The notes: generated from the letters alone by a model not told the origin. 64,000 nt of DNA from Streptomyces cinnamoneus (GCF_014650495.1 NZ_BMVB01000027.1:1-64000); one strand, 5' to 3'. Counted from the stretch's first letter, positions 26,433 to 35,629 are shown. Program-made: numbers and translations.

Positions 26433-26446
26433 TGAAACTTGTTCTA
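26433..26446. promoter_or_regulatory. KstR box upstream of kstR
   Basis: TGAAACTTGTTCTA fits all eight fixed positions of the published mycobacterial KstR motif TnnAACnnGTTnnA. It lies in the kstR/glycosyltransferase divergent promoter, 55 bases before the glycosyltransferase start and about 160 bases before kstR. Confidence 0.75.
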
Positions 26447-26500
26447 GATTAGCGCGACCCGTTACGCTCCGGCGGAACAGCCAGCGAGAAGGAGGCCGGA

Positions 26501-27913
26501 GTGACCGCTGAGGCCACGGAGGCATCGCTCACGCGAAACCGCAGCAGCCTCCGGGAGCGGAGCGGCGGCGGGGACGGCGAAGGACCGCTGCGCATCGCGC
26601 TGCTCACCTACAAGGGAAATCCTTTCTGCGGCGGTCAGGGCGTCTATGTGCGCCACCTCTCCCGTGAACTCGCCCGGCTCGGCCACTCCGTCGAGGTCAT
26701 CGGCTCCCAGCCCTACCCCGTGCTCGACGACGCCGGGACGCAGGACGGCGACGGCGGCTCCGCCCCCGGCCGGCTGACCCTCACCGAGCTGCCCAGCCTC
26801 GACCTCTACCGCCAGCCCGACCCCTTCCGCACTCCCGCGCGCGAGGAGTACCGCGACTGGATCGACGCCCTGGAGGTCGGCACGATGTGGACCGGGGGCT
26901 TCCCCGAGCCGCTGACCTTCTCGCTGCGCGCCCGCCGCCACCTCGCCGCCCGCCGCGGCGCGTTCGACGTCGTCCACGACAACCAGACCCTCGGCTACGG
27001 GCTCCTCGGCGGCCCCGGCGTCCTCGGCGCCCCCCTGGTCACCACCGTCCACCACCCCATCACCGTCGACCGGCAGCTGGAGCTGGACGCCGCGGCGGAC
27101 TGGAAGCGCCGTGCCTCCGTGCGCCGCTGGTACGGGTTCACGCGGATGCAGAAGCGCGTCGCCCGGCGCCTGCCGTCCGTCCTGACCGTCTCCGGCTCCT
27201 CCCGGCAGGAGATCGTCGACCACCTCGGCGTCGACCCCCGCAAGGTCCACGTCGTCCACATCGGCGCCGACACCGAGCTGTTCTCGCCCGACCCCGCCGT
27301 CCCCGTCACGCCCGGCCGGATCGTCACCACCTCCAGCGCCGACGTCCCCCTCAAGGGCCTCGTCCACCTCGTGGAGGCGCTCGCCCGCCTGCGCCGGGAC
27401 CACCCCGGCGCCCACCTCGTCGTCGTCGGCAGGCGCGCCGAGAACGGGCCCGTCGCCGCCGCCATCGAGCGGCACGGGCTCGGCGGCGCCGTCGAGTTCG
27501 TCAAGGGCATCACCGACCGCGAGCTCGTCGACCTGGTCCGCTCCGCCCAGGTCGCCTGCGTCCCCTCCCTGTACGAGGGCTTCTCCCTGCCGGCCGCCGA
27601 GGCCATGGCCACGGGCACGCCGCTGGTGGCCACGACCGGCGGTGCCATCCCCGAGGTCGCCGGCCCCGACGGCGAGACCTGCCTGGCCGTGCCGCCCGGC
27701 GACGCGGACGCCCTGGCCGCCGCCCTGTCCCGGCTGCTCGGCGACGAGGAGCTGCGGCGGCGGCTCGGCGCCGCGGGCCGTGAGCGGGTACTGGCCAAGT
27801 TCACGTGGCGGCAGGCGGCGATCGGCACGGCCGAGCACTACCGTCAGGCGATCGCGGTCGCCCGCGCCAGGGCCGCACGGCCGGCGGGCAGGCGCGGCCA
27901 GTGGCTCGCCTGA
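26501..27913 (+). CDS. GT4-family glycosyltransferase
   Basis: 470 residues with a GT-B fold. The N-terminal donor/acceptor domain opens RIALLTYKGNPFCGGQGVYVRHLSRELARLGH with the glycine loop near residue 45. The C-terminal sugar-nucleotide site has the E-x7-E motif in YEGFSLPAAEAMATGTP near 363-380. It transfers a sugar from a nucleotide donor to an unknown acceptor, cytoplasmic or membrane-associated. GTG 26501 follows GAAGGAGG with five-base spacing. It is the first gene of an operon with a methyltransferase and a toroid-fold protein and shares a promoter region holding a KstR box with kstR, so it may be steroid- or lipid-responsive. Confidence 0.88.
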   Translation: MTAEATEASLTRNRSSLRERSGGGDGEGPLRIALLTYKGNPFCGGQGVYVRHLSRELARLGHSVEVIGSQPYPVLDDAGTQDGDGGSAPGRLTLTELPSLDLYRQPDPFRTPAREEYRDWIDALEVGTMWTGGFPEPLTFSLRARRHLAARRGAFDVVHDNQTLGYGLLGGPGVLGAPLVTTVHHPITVDRQLELDAAADWKRRASVRRWYGFTRMQKRVARRLPSVLTVSGSSRQEIVDHLGVDPRKVHVVHIGADTELFSPDPAVPVTPGRIVTTSSADVPLKGLVHLVEALARLRRDHPGAHLVVVGRRAENGPVAAAIERHGLGGAVEFVKGITDRELVDLVRSAQVACVPSLYEGFSLPAAEAMATGTPLVATTGGAIPEVAGPDGETCLAVPPGDADALAAALSRLLGDEELRRRLGAAGRERVLAKFTWRQAAIGTAEHYRQAIAVARARAARPAGRRGQWLA

Positions 27914-27983
27914 GTTCCTCCCCGACCCACCCCGCGCGGCGAGCGCCGCGCACCGCCCTGCCCCGCCGGACGAAAGCAAAAAC

Positions 27984-28721
27984 GTGCTGACCGTCGATTT
28001 CTCCCGCTTCCCGCTCGCCGCCGGCGACCGCGTCCTCGACCTGGGATGCGGCGCGGGCCGGCACGCCTTCGAGTGCTACCGGCGCGGCGCCCGGGTCGTC
28101 GCCCTCGACCGCAACGCCGAGGAGATCCGCGAGGTCGCCAAGTGGTTCGCCGCCATGAAGGAGGCCGGCGAGGCCCCCGAGGGCGCGACCGCCACCGCCA
28201 TGGAGGGCGACGCGCTCGCACTGCCCTTCCCCGACGCCAGCTTCGACGTCGTCATCATCTCCGAGGTCATGGAGCACATCCCGGACGACAAGGGCGTGCT
28301 CGCCGAAATGGTGCGCGTCCTCAAGCCCGGCGGCCGGATAGCCGTCACGGTGCCGCGCTACGGTCCGGAGAAGGTCTGCTGGGCGCTCAGCGACGAGTAC
28401 CACGAGGTCGAGGGCGGTCACATCCGCATCTACAAGGCCGACGAACTGCTCGCCAAGATGCGCGAGGCCGGCCTGAAGCCCTACGGCACCCACCACGCCC
28501 ACGGCCTGCACAGCCCCTACTGGTGGCTCAAGTGCGCCTTCGGGGTCGGCAACGACAAGGCGCTGCCCGTCCGCGCGTACCACAAGCTGCTGGTCTGGGA
28601 CATCATGAAGAAGCCCAGGGCCACGCGCGTCGCCGAGCAGCTCCTCAACCCCGTCATCGGCAAGAGCTTCGTCGCGTACGCGACCAAGCCGCACCTGCCC
28701 ACCGCGGCGGCCGCCGAATGA
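27984..28721 (+). CDS. Class I SAM-dependent methyltransferase
   Basis: 245 residues. SAM-binding motif I is VLDLGCGAGRHAFEC (about 18-32), the acidic ribose-binding Asp follows in VVALDRN, and motif III/post I is FDVVIISEVMEHIPD. It belongs to the Methyltransf_11 group. The acceptor is unknown. GTG 27984 begins just before the conserved domain; the ribosome-binding site is weak (GAAAGCAAAAAC). It lies 70 bases after the glycosyltransferase and overlaps the next gene as ATGA. Together the three could build and tailor a glycosylated lipid. Confidence 0.85.
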   Translation: MLTVDFSRFPLAAGDRVLDLGCGAGRHAFECYRRGARVVALDRNAEEIREVAKWFAAMKEAGEAPEGATATAMEGDALALPFPDASFDVVIISEVMEHIPDDKGVLAEMVRVLKPGGRIAVTVPRYGPEKVCWALSDEYHEVEGGHIRIYKADELLAKMREAGLKPYGTHHAHGLHSPYWWLKCAFGVGNDKALPVRAYHKLLVWDIMKKPRATRVAEQLLNPVIGKSFVAYATKPHLPTAAAAE

Positions 28722-29827
28722 CCCCCTTCGGCCAGGGCCCCAGCAGCACCGAGCGCCTCGTCCTGCCCGGGGTGCTCACGGCCGACGAGGCCGCCCGCAC
28801 CGTCGCCGGCATCGCCGCGGTGCAGCGGCCCGACGGCGCCATACCGTGGTTCCGCGGGCACCACCTCGACCCCTGGGACCACGTCGAGGCCGCCATGGCC
28901 CTGGACGCGGCCGGCGAGCACGCCCGCGCCGAGGCCGCCTACCGCTGGCTCGCCGACCACCAGAACCCCGACGGCTCCTGGTACGCGGCCTACGCCGACG
29001 GCGACGCGGACGAACCCACCGACCGCTCCCGCGAGACCAACTTCGTCGCCTACGTCGCCGTCGGCGTCTGGCACCACTACCTCTCCACCGGCGACGACGC
29101 CTTCCTCGACCACATGTGGCCGACCGTCTTCGCCGCCGTGGAGTTCGTCCTGCGCCTGCAGCAGCCCGGCGGCCAGATCGGCTGGAAGCGGGAAGCGGAG
29201 GAGAACGGCGGCCGGGACGTCACCGACGCCCTGCTCACCGGCTGCTCCTCCATCCACCAGGCCCTGCGCTGCGCCCTGGCCATCGCCGAGCACCGCGAGG
29301 AGCCGCAGCCCGACTGGGAGCTGGCGGTGGGGCTGCTGGGGCACGCGATACGTCACCACCCCGAGCGGTTCCTGGACAAGGGCCGCTACTCCATGGACTG
29401 GTACTACCCCGTACTCGGCGGCGCCGTGACCGGCGCGGCCGCGAAGGAGCGCATCGAGGCGCGCTGGGACGACTTCGTGGTCCCCGGGCTCGGCGTGCGC
29501 TGCGTGGTGCCCAACCCCTGGGTGACGGGCGGCGAGAGCTGCGAACTCGCCCTCGCCCTGTGGGTGATGGGCGAGTCCGACCGGGCCGTGGAGATCCTCC
29601 AGTGGATCCAGCACCTGCGCGCGGAGAACGGCCTGTACTGGACCGGCTACGTCTTCGAGGACGAAGCGGTGTGGCCGGAGGAGCTCACCACCTGGACGGC
29701 GGGCTCGCTGCTGCTGGCCGTGGCCGCCCTGGGCGGCCACGACGCCACGGCCACGGTCTTCGGCGGCGACCACCTGCCGGCCGGCCTGGAGCCGGACTGC
29801 ACCTGTGGAGGGCCGGCCCGGGCCTGA
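28718..29827 (+). CDS. Prenyltransferase-like alpha-toroid protein
   Basis: 369 residues, annotated prenyltransferase in relatives. It has alpha/alpha-toroid repeats (AYRWLADHQNPDGSWYAAY, FVLRLQQPGGQIGWKRE, LQWIQHLRAENGLYWTGY) typical of six-hairpin glycosidase or squalene-cyclase folds. No DxDD or prenyl-diphosphate DDxxD motif is evident, so catalytic prenyl transfer is doubtful; a glycan-processing or lipid-binding role is equally possible. There is no signal peptide. ATG 28718 overlaps the methyltransferase TGA, so it is translationally coupled and ends the operon. Confidence 0.7.
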   Translation: MTPFGQGPSSTERLVLPGVLTADEAARTVAGIAAVQRPDGAIPWFRGHHLDPWDHVEAAMALDAAGEHARAEAAYRWLADHQNPDGSWYAAYADGDADEPTDRSRETNFVAYVAVGVWHHYLSTGDDAFLDHMWPTVFAAVEFVLRLQQPGGQIGWKREAEENGGRDVTDALLTGCSSIHQALRCALAIAEHREEPQPDWELAVGLLGHAIRHHPERFLDKGRYSMDWYYPVLGGAVTGAAAKERIEARWDDFVVPGLGVRCVVPNPWVTGGESCELALALWVMGESDRAVEILQWIQHLRAENGLYWTGYVFEDEAVWPEELTTWTAGSLLLAVAALGGHDATATVFGGDHLPAGLEPDCTCGGPARA

Positions 29828-29893
29828 CGCTTGCGCGGCGCCGCCCGGGCGGTGCCGTCCCGTGGCGTACGGGAGCGGTTCTCGCCGGGCGCC

Positions 29894-30868
29894 TCACACG
29901 GTGTGCGGCGCGAGCACGGTGCCGACGGCGCCCACCGCCTCCAGCGCCGCGTCCACCTGCCCGGGCCGCTCGACGTGCGCCACCGGCACCACCGAGCGCA
30001 GGTACCGGTTGAACTGCGAGGGCCCCAGCACGACGGCCAGTGCGGGGCCGTGCCGCCGCAGCCCGTCGAGGAGCTTCGGCACGCTCACGCCCGTCGTGGT
30101 GATGCGCAGGAAGAGGTCCCGCACGTCCCCGGCCGTGGTGAGCGTGCGGGACTCCAGGCAGGAGCAGACCGGAATCCGAGGGTCCAGGAAGTCCATGCCC
30201 GCGATCTCGGCCGCCATGCCCTCGCTGATGTGCTGTTGGATCGGAGAATGCGTCGCGGGCAGGTCCGGCGAGATCTTGGCGACCTGGTGCCCGGGCGGCA
30301 GCGCGTCCGCGAGCCGCTCCAGCTGGTCCAGGTACCCCGAGAACATCACGCACCGCATCGTGCCGTCCCCCACGGGCCCGAGGTCGACCCCCCGGTGCGA
30401 GCCGCCCACCCGTTCCGGCGCGTAGGCGTCGCCGTCCGGGTCCTCTCGCACCGGTATCCCCACGAAGGCGACGCCCTGTGCCCTCCCGGCGGTCCGTCGC
30501 CGGTGCTCCGGCGACTCGTCCCACGACCGTGCGAACAGCGTGAACAGGGCCTCGCGGCTGACGGATCCCGCGATGCACGCGGCGACCAGGGCCCCCAGAC
30601 TGAGCCCGCCCGTCACCGAGGGCCGCACCCCGTGCTCGGCCAGCACGTCGTGCACGGCGAGTGCCTGCGCGGCCTGTTGCAGCGCCTTCACCCGGCGCGG
30701 GGGCGCGCCCGAGGGCGGTTGGCTGCGGCCCAGCAGTTGATCCGCGTCGTACCCGGTCCACTCCCCGACCTGCCGGTATGCCGCCCGGGCGGCGGAGCGC
30801 TGCTCGTACATCGGGGCGGCAACCGACCCCTCGTTGTGCATTCCGCCGAAAACGTAAGCAATCGTCAT
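29894..30868 (-). CDS. Stand-alone ACP acyltransferase (FabD-like)
   Basis: 324 residues, close to FabD length. The nucleophile elbow GLSLG (Ser near 91) and the downstream ATHSPIQQH (catalytic His near 206) fit the malonyl-CoA:ACP acyltransferase fold; an N-terminal MTIAYVFGG mirrors the FPGQG strand but with altered residues, so the substrate pocket is divergent. No acyl carrier protein or ketosynthase is adjacent, which is unusual. ATG 30868 lacks a good Shine-Dalgarno. A 7-bp inverted repeat (30924-30944) lies in its promoter region. Confidence 0.75.
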   Translation of the reverse strand: MTIAYVFGGMHNEGSVAAPMYEQRSAARAAYRQVGEWTGYDADQLLGRSQPPSGAPPRRVKALQQAAQALAVHDVLAEHGVRPSVTGGLSLGALVAACIAGSVSREALFTLFARSWDESPEHRRRTAGRAQGVAFVGIPVREDPDGDAYAPERVGGSHRGVDLGPVGDGTMRCVMFSGYLDQLERLADALPPGHQVAKISPDLPATHSPIQQHISEGMAAEIAGMDFLDPRIPVCSCLESRTLTTAGDVRDLFLRITTTGVSVPKLLDGLRRHGPALAVVLGPSQFNRYLRSVVPVAHVERPGQVDAALEAVGAVGTVLAPHTV

Positions 30869-31186
30869 ACGACTGGAGCGTGCCAGGCGTTGATCACGCC
30901 GGGACAGGTCGCCTCGGGCCGTAATGGGAAGGCTTGTTTCCCATCATTTTCCGTTGAAACCGGACCGTTTTCCCGGGAGGGGGGCCGCCCCCGCACGCAT
31001 TCGGCGGTGTACGGGCCCGGACGGCGGGCCGGGCCCGTTCGCGGGCCGCCCGCAGGGGGCTGATTCCCGCCGGGGGTCCGTTCGTGTTCCTGGCCGAGAA
31101 CCGGAAGGCGTTGTTCCCCAATGGGGCCGGGCCGGCCGGGGAAACAACCCGCAGCCGTCGGACCGGTGACAATCTAAGGTGGCGTC
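30869..31186. other. Divergent intergenic region, acyltransferase / mycothiol enzyme
   Basis: 318 bases without a gene. It contains a candidate operator ATGGGAA-n7-TTCCCAT at 30924-30944 within a locally AT-rich stretch, and further downstream the GC-rich leader of the mycothiol-dependent enzyme. I see no other structure that I can name. Confidence 0.5.
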
Positions 31187-31978
31187 ATGAGCCTGCTGTC
31201 CCATGAGCGTTACTGCGACGAGATCCTCACTCAGACCGACGCGTTCCGTGCGGCCCTGCGCGGGGCGGATCCCGGCACCACCGTCCCCACCTGCCCCGAC
31301 TGGAGCCTCGCCCAGCTCGTCCTGCACGTCTCCGGCGCCCAGCGCGGAGCCGCGGCGATCGTCCGCGACCGGATCCAGGAGTTCACCGTCCCGACCGCCG
31401 TCGCGGGGGAGGCGCCGGAGGCCGACAAGCTCGACATCGACGCCCTCGACGCCTGGCTGGCCGACGGCGCGCAGCAGGTCGTGCAGGCCCTGCGCGAGGC
31501 GGGGCCGGACGCCCGGGTGTGGACCTTCGGCGGCGAGCCGAAGGCGGGCTTCTGGGCCCGCCGCATGACGCACGAGACGGTCGTCCACCGCGCCGACGCC
31601 TGCGCGGCGTCCGGCGCCGAGTACACCGTCGACCCGGTCGTCGCCGCGGACTGCCTCGACGAGTGGCTGGAGATCGTCACGTCCCCGCAGGCCGTGGCCT
31701 TCCGGCCGGTGTACGGGGAGCTGCCCGGCCCGGGCCGCACCCTGCACCTGCACGCCACGGACACCGGCCCCGGCCTGAACGCCGAGTGGTTCATCGACGC
31801 CACCGGCCCCTCGGTCACCTGGCGCCGGGCCCACGAGAAGGCGGCCGTCGTCGTGCGCGCGCCCCTGACCGAGCTGCTGCGCGTGTTCTACCGGCGCACG
31901 CCCGTGGACACCCCCGGCGTCGAGGTGCTGGGCGACCGCGAGGTGCTCGACTTCTGGCTGGAGCGGGCCAGCTTCTGA
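31187..31978 (+). CDS. Mycothiol-dependent maleylpyruvate isomerase-family enzyme
   Basis: 263 residues of the DinB/MDMPI fold. The N-terminal metal-binding four-helix bundle includes TCPDWSLAQLVLHVSGAQRG (His near 43) and the later MTHETVVHRADA pair (His near 128 and 132), giving the expected three-ligand metal site. A C-terminal MDMPI domain follows. Such enzymes use mycothiol to isomerise, transfer to or detoxify electrophiles. ATG 31187 begins MSLLSHERYCDEIL. Its TGA overlaps the next ATG (TGATG), linking it to the M1 peptidase. Confidence 0.85.
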   Translation: MSLLSHERYCDEILTQTDAFRAALRGADPGTTVPTCPDWSLAQLVLHVSGAQRGAAAIVRDRIQEFTVPTAVAGEAPEADKLDIDALDAWLADGAQQVVQALREAGPDARVWTFGGEPKAGFWARRMTHETVVHRADACAASGAEYTVDPVVAADCLDEWLEIVTSPQAVAFRPVYGELPGPGRTLHLHATDTGPGLNAEWFIDATGPSVTWRRAHEKAAVVVRAPLTELLRVFYRRTPVDTPGVEVLGDREVLDFWLERASF

Positions 31979-33402
31979 TGAGAGCCCGTCACCCGGGGCC
32001 GTCGCGCCGCGCCCTGCTGCCCGCCGCCCTGCTGCTGCTCGTCACGGCGTGCGGCGGCGGGTCGGAGCCGGCCGCCCGCCCCGGGGCGGCGGGCGCCCAC
32101 GACCCGCTCTTCCCCCGTCTCGGCAACGACGGGTACCACGTCCGCCACTACGGCCTGACGCTCGACTACGAGCCCGCGGACAACCACCTCTTTGCCACCG
32201 CCGTCATCACCGCCCGGGCCGAGCAGCACCTCAGCGCCTTCAACCTCGACCTCAAGGGCCTGACCGTGCGCAGCGCCCGCGTCGACGGCGAGCCGGTCCG
32301 CACGTCCCGCAAGGGCAGCGAGCTGACGGTCGAGCTGAACAAGCCGGTCGCCAAGAACCGCACGTTCGAGACGACCATCGTCTACGACGGGAAGCCGCAG
32401 GCCGTCGAGGACGCGGACGGCTCCACGGAGGGCTGGGTCCGCACGGAGCACGGGGCCGTGGGGCTGGGGGAGCCGGCGGGCTCGATGGCCTGGTTCCCGG
32501 GCAACCACCACCCGTCCGACAAGTCCACGTACGACATCGCGGTGACCGTGCCGGCCGGCCTGACGGCCGTGGCCAACGGCCAGTTGAAGCGCAGGGAGGA
32601 CAAGGGCCCGGAGGGCGCCCGGCGCACCACCTTCACCTGGCACACCGGCGAGCCGATGGCGAGCTACCTGGCCAGCGTCGCCGTGGGCCGGTTCGAGGTG
32701 ACGACGTTCAGGACGGCCAGGGGCCTGCCCGTGTACATCGCCGCGCATCCCGGGGAGACGGAGCCGGCGGCCCGGGTGGCCAAGGTGCTGCCGGAGGTCA
32801 TCGACTGGGAGAGCGGCCTGTTCGGGCCGTACCCCTTCGCGTCCACGGGCGCGGTCATCGACCGCAACCCGCACGTCGGTTACGAGCTGGAGACGCAGCC
32901 CAAGCCGTACTTCCACGCCGCGCCCAACGACAGGCTCGTGGTGCACGAGCTGGCCCACCAGTGGTTCGGGAACTCGCTCACGCCCGCCCGGTGGTCGGAC
33001 ATGTGGCTGAGCGAGGGCTTCGCGCAGTACGCCGAGTGGATGTGGGAGGAGAAGAGCGGCGGGCGTTCGGTCCGGCAGATCTTCGACGACTACTACGACG
33101 GCAGGGACCCGGAGAGCAAGGGCGCGGACGGCGAGACCATCTGGGACTTCCCGCCGGACGGGCCGACGGCGGAGACGGTGTCCGGCCTGCCGGTCTACGG
33201 GCGCGGGGCCATGGTGCTGCACAAGCTGCGCGAGAAGCTCGGGGACCGCGCGTTCTTCGGCCTCGTGCGCGACTGGGCGGCGCAGTACCGCTATCAGAAC
33301 GTCAGCACGGACACGTTCGTGGAGTTCTGCGAGGACCGGGGCGACGTCGGCGAGGTCTTCGACGTCTGGCTCCGGGGGAAGGGCAGACCCGCCAGGCGGT
33401 GA
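31978..33402 (+). CDS. M1-family zinc metallopeptidase lipoprotein
   Basis: 474 residues. An N-terminal lipobox (LLLLVTAC, Cys24) predicts a lipid-anchored exported protein. The catalytic zinc site is HELAHQWFG (two His plus the general-base Glu), with the third ligand Glu in the WLSEGFAQYAE segment about 19 residues on. The exopeptidase GxMEN motif is replaced by HVGYELETQ, so it is an M1 homologue of the shorter single-module type found in actinobacteria. It would trim peptides outside the membrane. ATG 31978 overlaps the previous stop, giving a two-gene operon. Confidence 0.88.
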   Translation: MRARHPGPSRRALLPAALLLLVTACGGGSEPAARPGAAGAHDPLFPRLGNDGYHVRHYGLTLDYEPADNHLFATAVITARAEQHLSAFNLDLKGLTVRSARVDGEPVRTSRKGSELTVELNKPVAKNRTFETTIVYDGKPQAVEDADGSTEGWVRTEHGAVGLGEPAGSMAWFPGNHHPSDKSTYDIAVTVPAGLTAVANGQLKRREDKGPEGARRTTFTWHTGEPMASYLASVAVGRFEVTTFRTARGLPVYIAAHPGETEPAARVAKVLPEVIDWESGLFGPYPFASTGAVIDRNPHVGYELETQPKPYFHAAPNDRLVVHELAHQWFGNSLTPARWSDMWLSEGFAQYAEWMWEEKSGGRSVRQIFDDYYDGRDPESKGADGETIWDFPPDGPTAETVSGLPVYGRGAMVLHKLREKLGDRAFFGLVRDWAAQYRYQNVSTDTFVEFCEDRGDVGEVFDVWLRGKGRPARR

Positions 33403-33432
33403 GCCACCGTCAGGCGGGTCGTCGGGCGGGCG

Positions 33433-34443
33433 TCAGGCGTTGAGCTCGGCGAGCAGGCGCAGGGTGCCGGGGTCCGGTGCGGTGACGAGCAGGTCGGTGA
33501 CCGGGCCCGCGCGCCAGAGTTCCAGCCGCTCGGCGATGCGCTCGCGGGGGCCGACGAGGGAGATCTCGTCGGCGAAGGCGTCGGGCACGGCGCCCACGGC
33601 CTCCTCCCGCCGCCCGGCCAGGAACAGCCGCTGGACGCGGCGGGCCTCCTCCTCGTAGCCCATGCGCCCCATCAGGTCGGCGTGGAAGTTGCGGGCGGCG
33701 TGGCCCATGCCGCCGATGTAGAAGGCCAGCATCGTCTTGACCGGGCGCAGCCCCTCCGTGACGTCGGCGCACAGCCGTGCCCGGGCCAGGGGCGCGACGA
33801 TGAAGCCCTCGGGAGCGGCGGCGAGGGCGGCGGCGTGCAGGTCCGTGCGCGAGGGCGACCAGTACAGCGGCAGCCAGCCGTCGGCGATGCGGGCGGTCTG
33901 GGCGACGTTGCGCGGGCCTTCGGCGCCCAGCAGTACGGGCAGGCCGGCGCGGCGCGGGTGGGTGATGGAGCGCAGGGGCCTGCCCAGGCCGGTGGCGCCG
34001 GGCCCGGTGTAGGGCAGGGGGTGGAAGCGGCCGTCGAGGGCGACGGGGGCCTCGCGGCGCAGCACTTGCCGGACGACGTCGACGTACTCGCGGGTCGCGG
34101 TCAGTGGGCTCTGCGGGAACGGGCGCCCGTACCAGCCCTCCACCACCTGCGGGCCGGACAGCCCCAGGCCGAGCAGCACGCGCCCGCCGGAGAGGTGGTC
34201 GAGGGTCAGCGCGTGCATGGCGGTGGCGGTGGGCGTGCGGGCCGCCATCTGGGCCACGGCCGTGCCGAGCAGGATGCGGCTGGTGTGCGCGGCGATCCAG
34301 GTCAGCGGGGTGAAGGCGTCGGAGCCCCAGGACTCGGCGGTCCACACGGAGTGGTAGCCGAGCCGCTCGGCCTCCCGGGCGAGGGCGAGGTCGTGGGGCC
34401 GGGGACCGCGGCCCCAGTAGCCGAGGGCGAGACCGAGCCGCAT
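33433..34443 (-). CDS. LLM-class F420/FMN-dependent oxidoreductase (Rv3520c-like)
   Basis: 336 residues, TIM-barrel luciferase-like. The N-terminus MRLGLALGYWGRG, then TAESWGSDAFTPLTW, ARTPTATAMHALTLDHLSGG and SGPQVVEGWYGRPFP, closely follow M. tuberculosis Rv3520c as I recall it, an F420-type oxidoreductase encoded in the cholesterol-catabolism region. The reaction is not known; a steroid or acyl-CoA redox step is inferred. ATG 34443 has GGGAGG just upstream. A perfect 8-bp-arm palindrome lies 31 bases upstream, of the same class as those of cyp125 and the aldehyde dehydrogenase. Confidence 0.85.
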   Translation of the reverse strand: MRLGLALGYWGRGPRPHDLALAREAERLGYHSVWTAESWGSDAFTPLTWIAAHTSRILLGTAVAQMAARTPTATAMHALTLDHLSGGRVLLGLGLSGPQVVEGWYGRPFPQSPLTATREYVDVVRQVLRREAPVALDGRFHPLPYTGPGATGLGRPLRSITHPRRAGLPVLLGAEGPRNVAQTARIADGWLPLYWSPSRTDLHAAALAAAPEGFIVAPLARARLCADVTEGLRPVKTMLAFYIGGMGHAARNFHADLMGRMGYEEEARRVQRLFLAGRREEAVGAVPDAFADEISLVGPRERIAERLELWRAGPVTDLLVTAPDPGTLRLLAELNA

Positions 34444-34473
34444 GGGAGCCTCCCGCACGCCGATTGCCGACGG

Positions 34474-34492
34474 AACTGACGGGGTGTCAGTT
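34474..34492. promoter_or_regulatory. 19-bp palindromic operator upstream of the LLM oxidoreductase
   Basis: AACTGACGGGGTGTCAGTT, extended by one pair to GAACTGAC/GTCAGTTC (34473-34493). Perfect symmetry about five bases; same CTGAY-n5-RTCAG core as 7321-7339 and 16330-16348. Confidence 0.65.
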
Positions 34493-34584
34493 CAGGGGAG
34501 GGTAGGCCGCCGCCCGTGCGGCGACAAGACGGCGGCCCGCCGGGAAGTACCCGGCGGGCCGCCGCAAGAGGCCGTGCGATGCGC

Positions 34585-35445
34585 TCAGCCGCGCTGGATG
34601 CCCGTGGTGTCCTGCAGGAGGCCGCGACGGCCGTCCTGCGTCTGCGCCACGAGCGCCTGACCGCGCTGCTCGACCGCCAGGTACCAGGTGCCGGGCGCGA
34701 GCTCGGCGATCTGGTTCGGCGAGCCGTCCTCGGCGAACAGCGGGCGGTTGACCGGCACCGCGAACCAGAACGGGGCGAAGTCGCCGCCGGCCGCCGGGGC
34801 CGGCTGGGCCGCGGCCGCCGGCTGCGGAGCCGGGGCGCCGCCCGCCTGCGGCTGGGCCTGCGCCGGACCGGGCTGGGCGCCGTAGGGCTGCGGGGCCTGC
34901 GCACCGTAGGGCGACGGACCGGCACCGGGCTGCATGCCGCCCGGACCCGGGTAGCCGTAGCCCTGCGGGGCGCCGTAGGGGGCCGCCGCGGGCTGCGGAG
35001 CACCCATCAGCGGGGCCTTGAGGGCCGGGGTGCGCGGGGTGAGCGCCGCCACGACGGCGAGCACGAGGTTCGCGATGAGCGCCAGGATCTGGCCGACGCC
35101 GGGCGAGATCTGGTCCACGTCCGGGCCACCGAAGATCGTCCACAGCGAGGACCAGGCGGCGAACACGGCGAGCGCGATGCCCCACTGCTCCAGGCCCAGC
35201 CCGATGACCTTGCGGCCCTCCGGCTGGAAGCGGGCGACGACGACCAGGGCGGCGGCGATGATCCCGGCGAGGAAGATCGACGGCAGTACGGGGAAGAGTT
35301 CAGGCTTCCAGCCGATCGGCTCCTTGGGGCAGTTGATCGACGACCCGCAGTCGTACGAACGGAAGCTGAGGAACGAGGCGATGAACAGCAACACCGCTGC
35401 TCCGGTCACCACGCCGTCGCCTCTAGTGAGGGAGCGGATGTTCAC
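34585..35445 (-). CDS. DUF5336-type membrane protein with Pro/Gly/Gln-rich linker
   Basis: 286 residues. Four membrane helices occupy about residues 10-145 (VTGAAVLLFIASFLSF, FLAGIIAAALVVVARF, GIALAVFAAWSSLWTI, LALIANLVLAVVAAL) with an exposed Cys pair (YDCGSSINC). A long disordered Pro/Gly/Gln/Tyr-rich linker (about 155-215) leads to a compact C-terminal beta-rich domain (FAPFWFAVPVNRPLF … TWYLAVEQRGQALVAQTQDGRRGLLQDTTGIQ) that looks SH3-like. Function is unknown; no neighbour suggests one. GTG 35445 has AAAGGA six bases before it. Confidence 0.78.
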   Translation of the reverse strand: MNIRSLTRGDGVVTGAAVLLFIASFLSFRSYDCGSSINCPKEPIGWKPELFPVLPSIFLAGIIAAALVVVARFQPEGRKVIGLGLEQWGIALAVFAAWSSLWTIFGGPDVDQISPGVGQILALIANLVLAVVAALTPRTPALKAPLMGAPQPAAAPYGAPQGYGYPGPGGMQPGAGPSPYGAQAPQPYGAQPGPAQAQPQAGGAPAPQPAAAAQPAPAAGGDFAPFWFAVPVNRPLFAEDGSPNQIAELAPGTWYLAVEQRGQALVAQTQDGRRGLLQDTTGIQRG

Positions 35446-35629
35446 CTAAAATCCTTTGTCAGTGCTTGTCGGGGCTGTCGTTGATATGTCGCTGTCGCCG
35501 GTACGCGAGATGCCGGGGGCGCGAGGGCGCGGGGGTGGCGGCCACCCATCGTACGGGGAACCTATCGCCCGGGAGCTCCGGGCGTCTCCTTCGTATCACC
35601 CTCGTGACACGGCCGTGGCCTGCTGGTAC

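Noticed and set aside
29831..31063. Plus-strand frames over the FabD-like gene
   Set aside because: Arg/Pro/His-rich shadow of the acyltransferase, which has clear active-site motifs on the minus strand.
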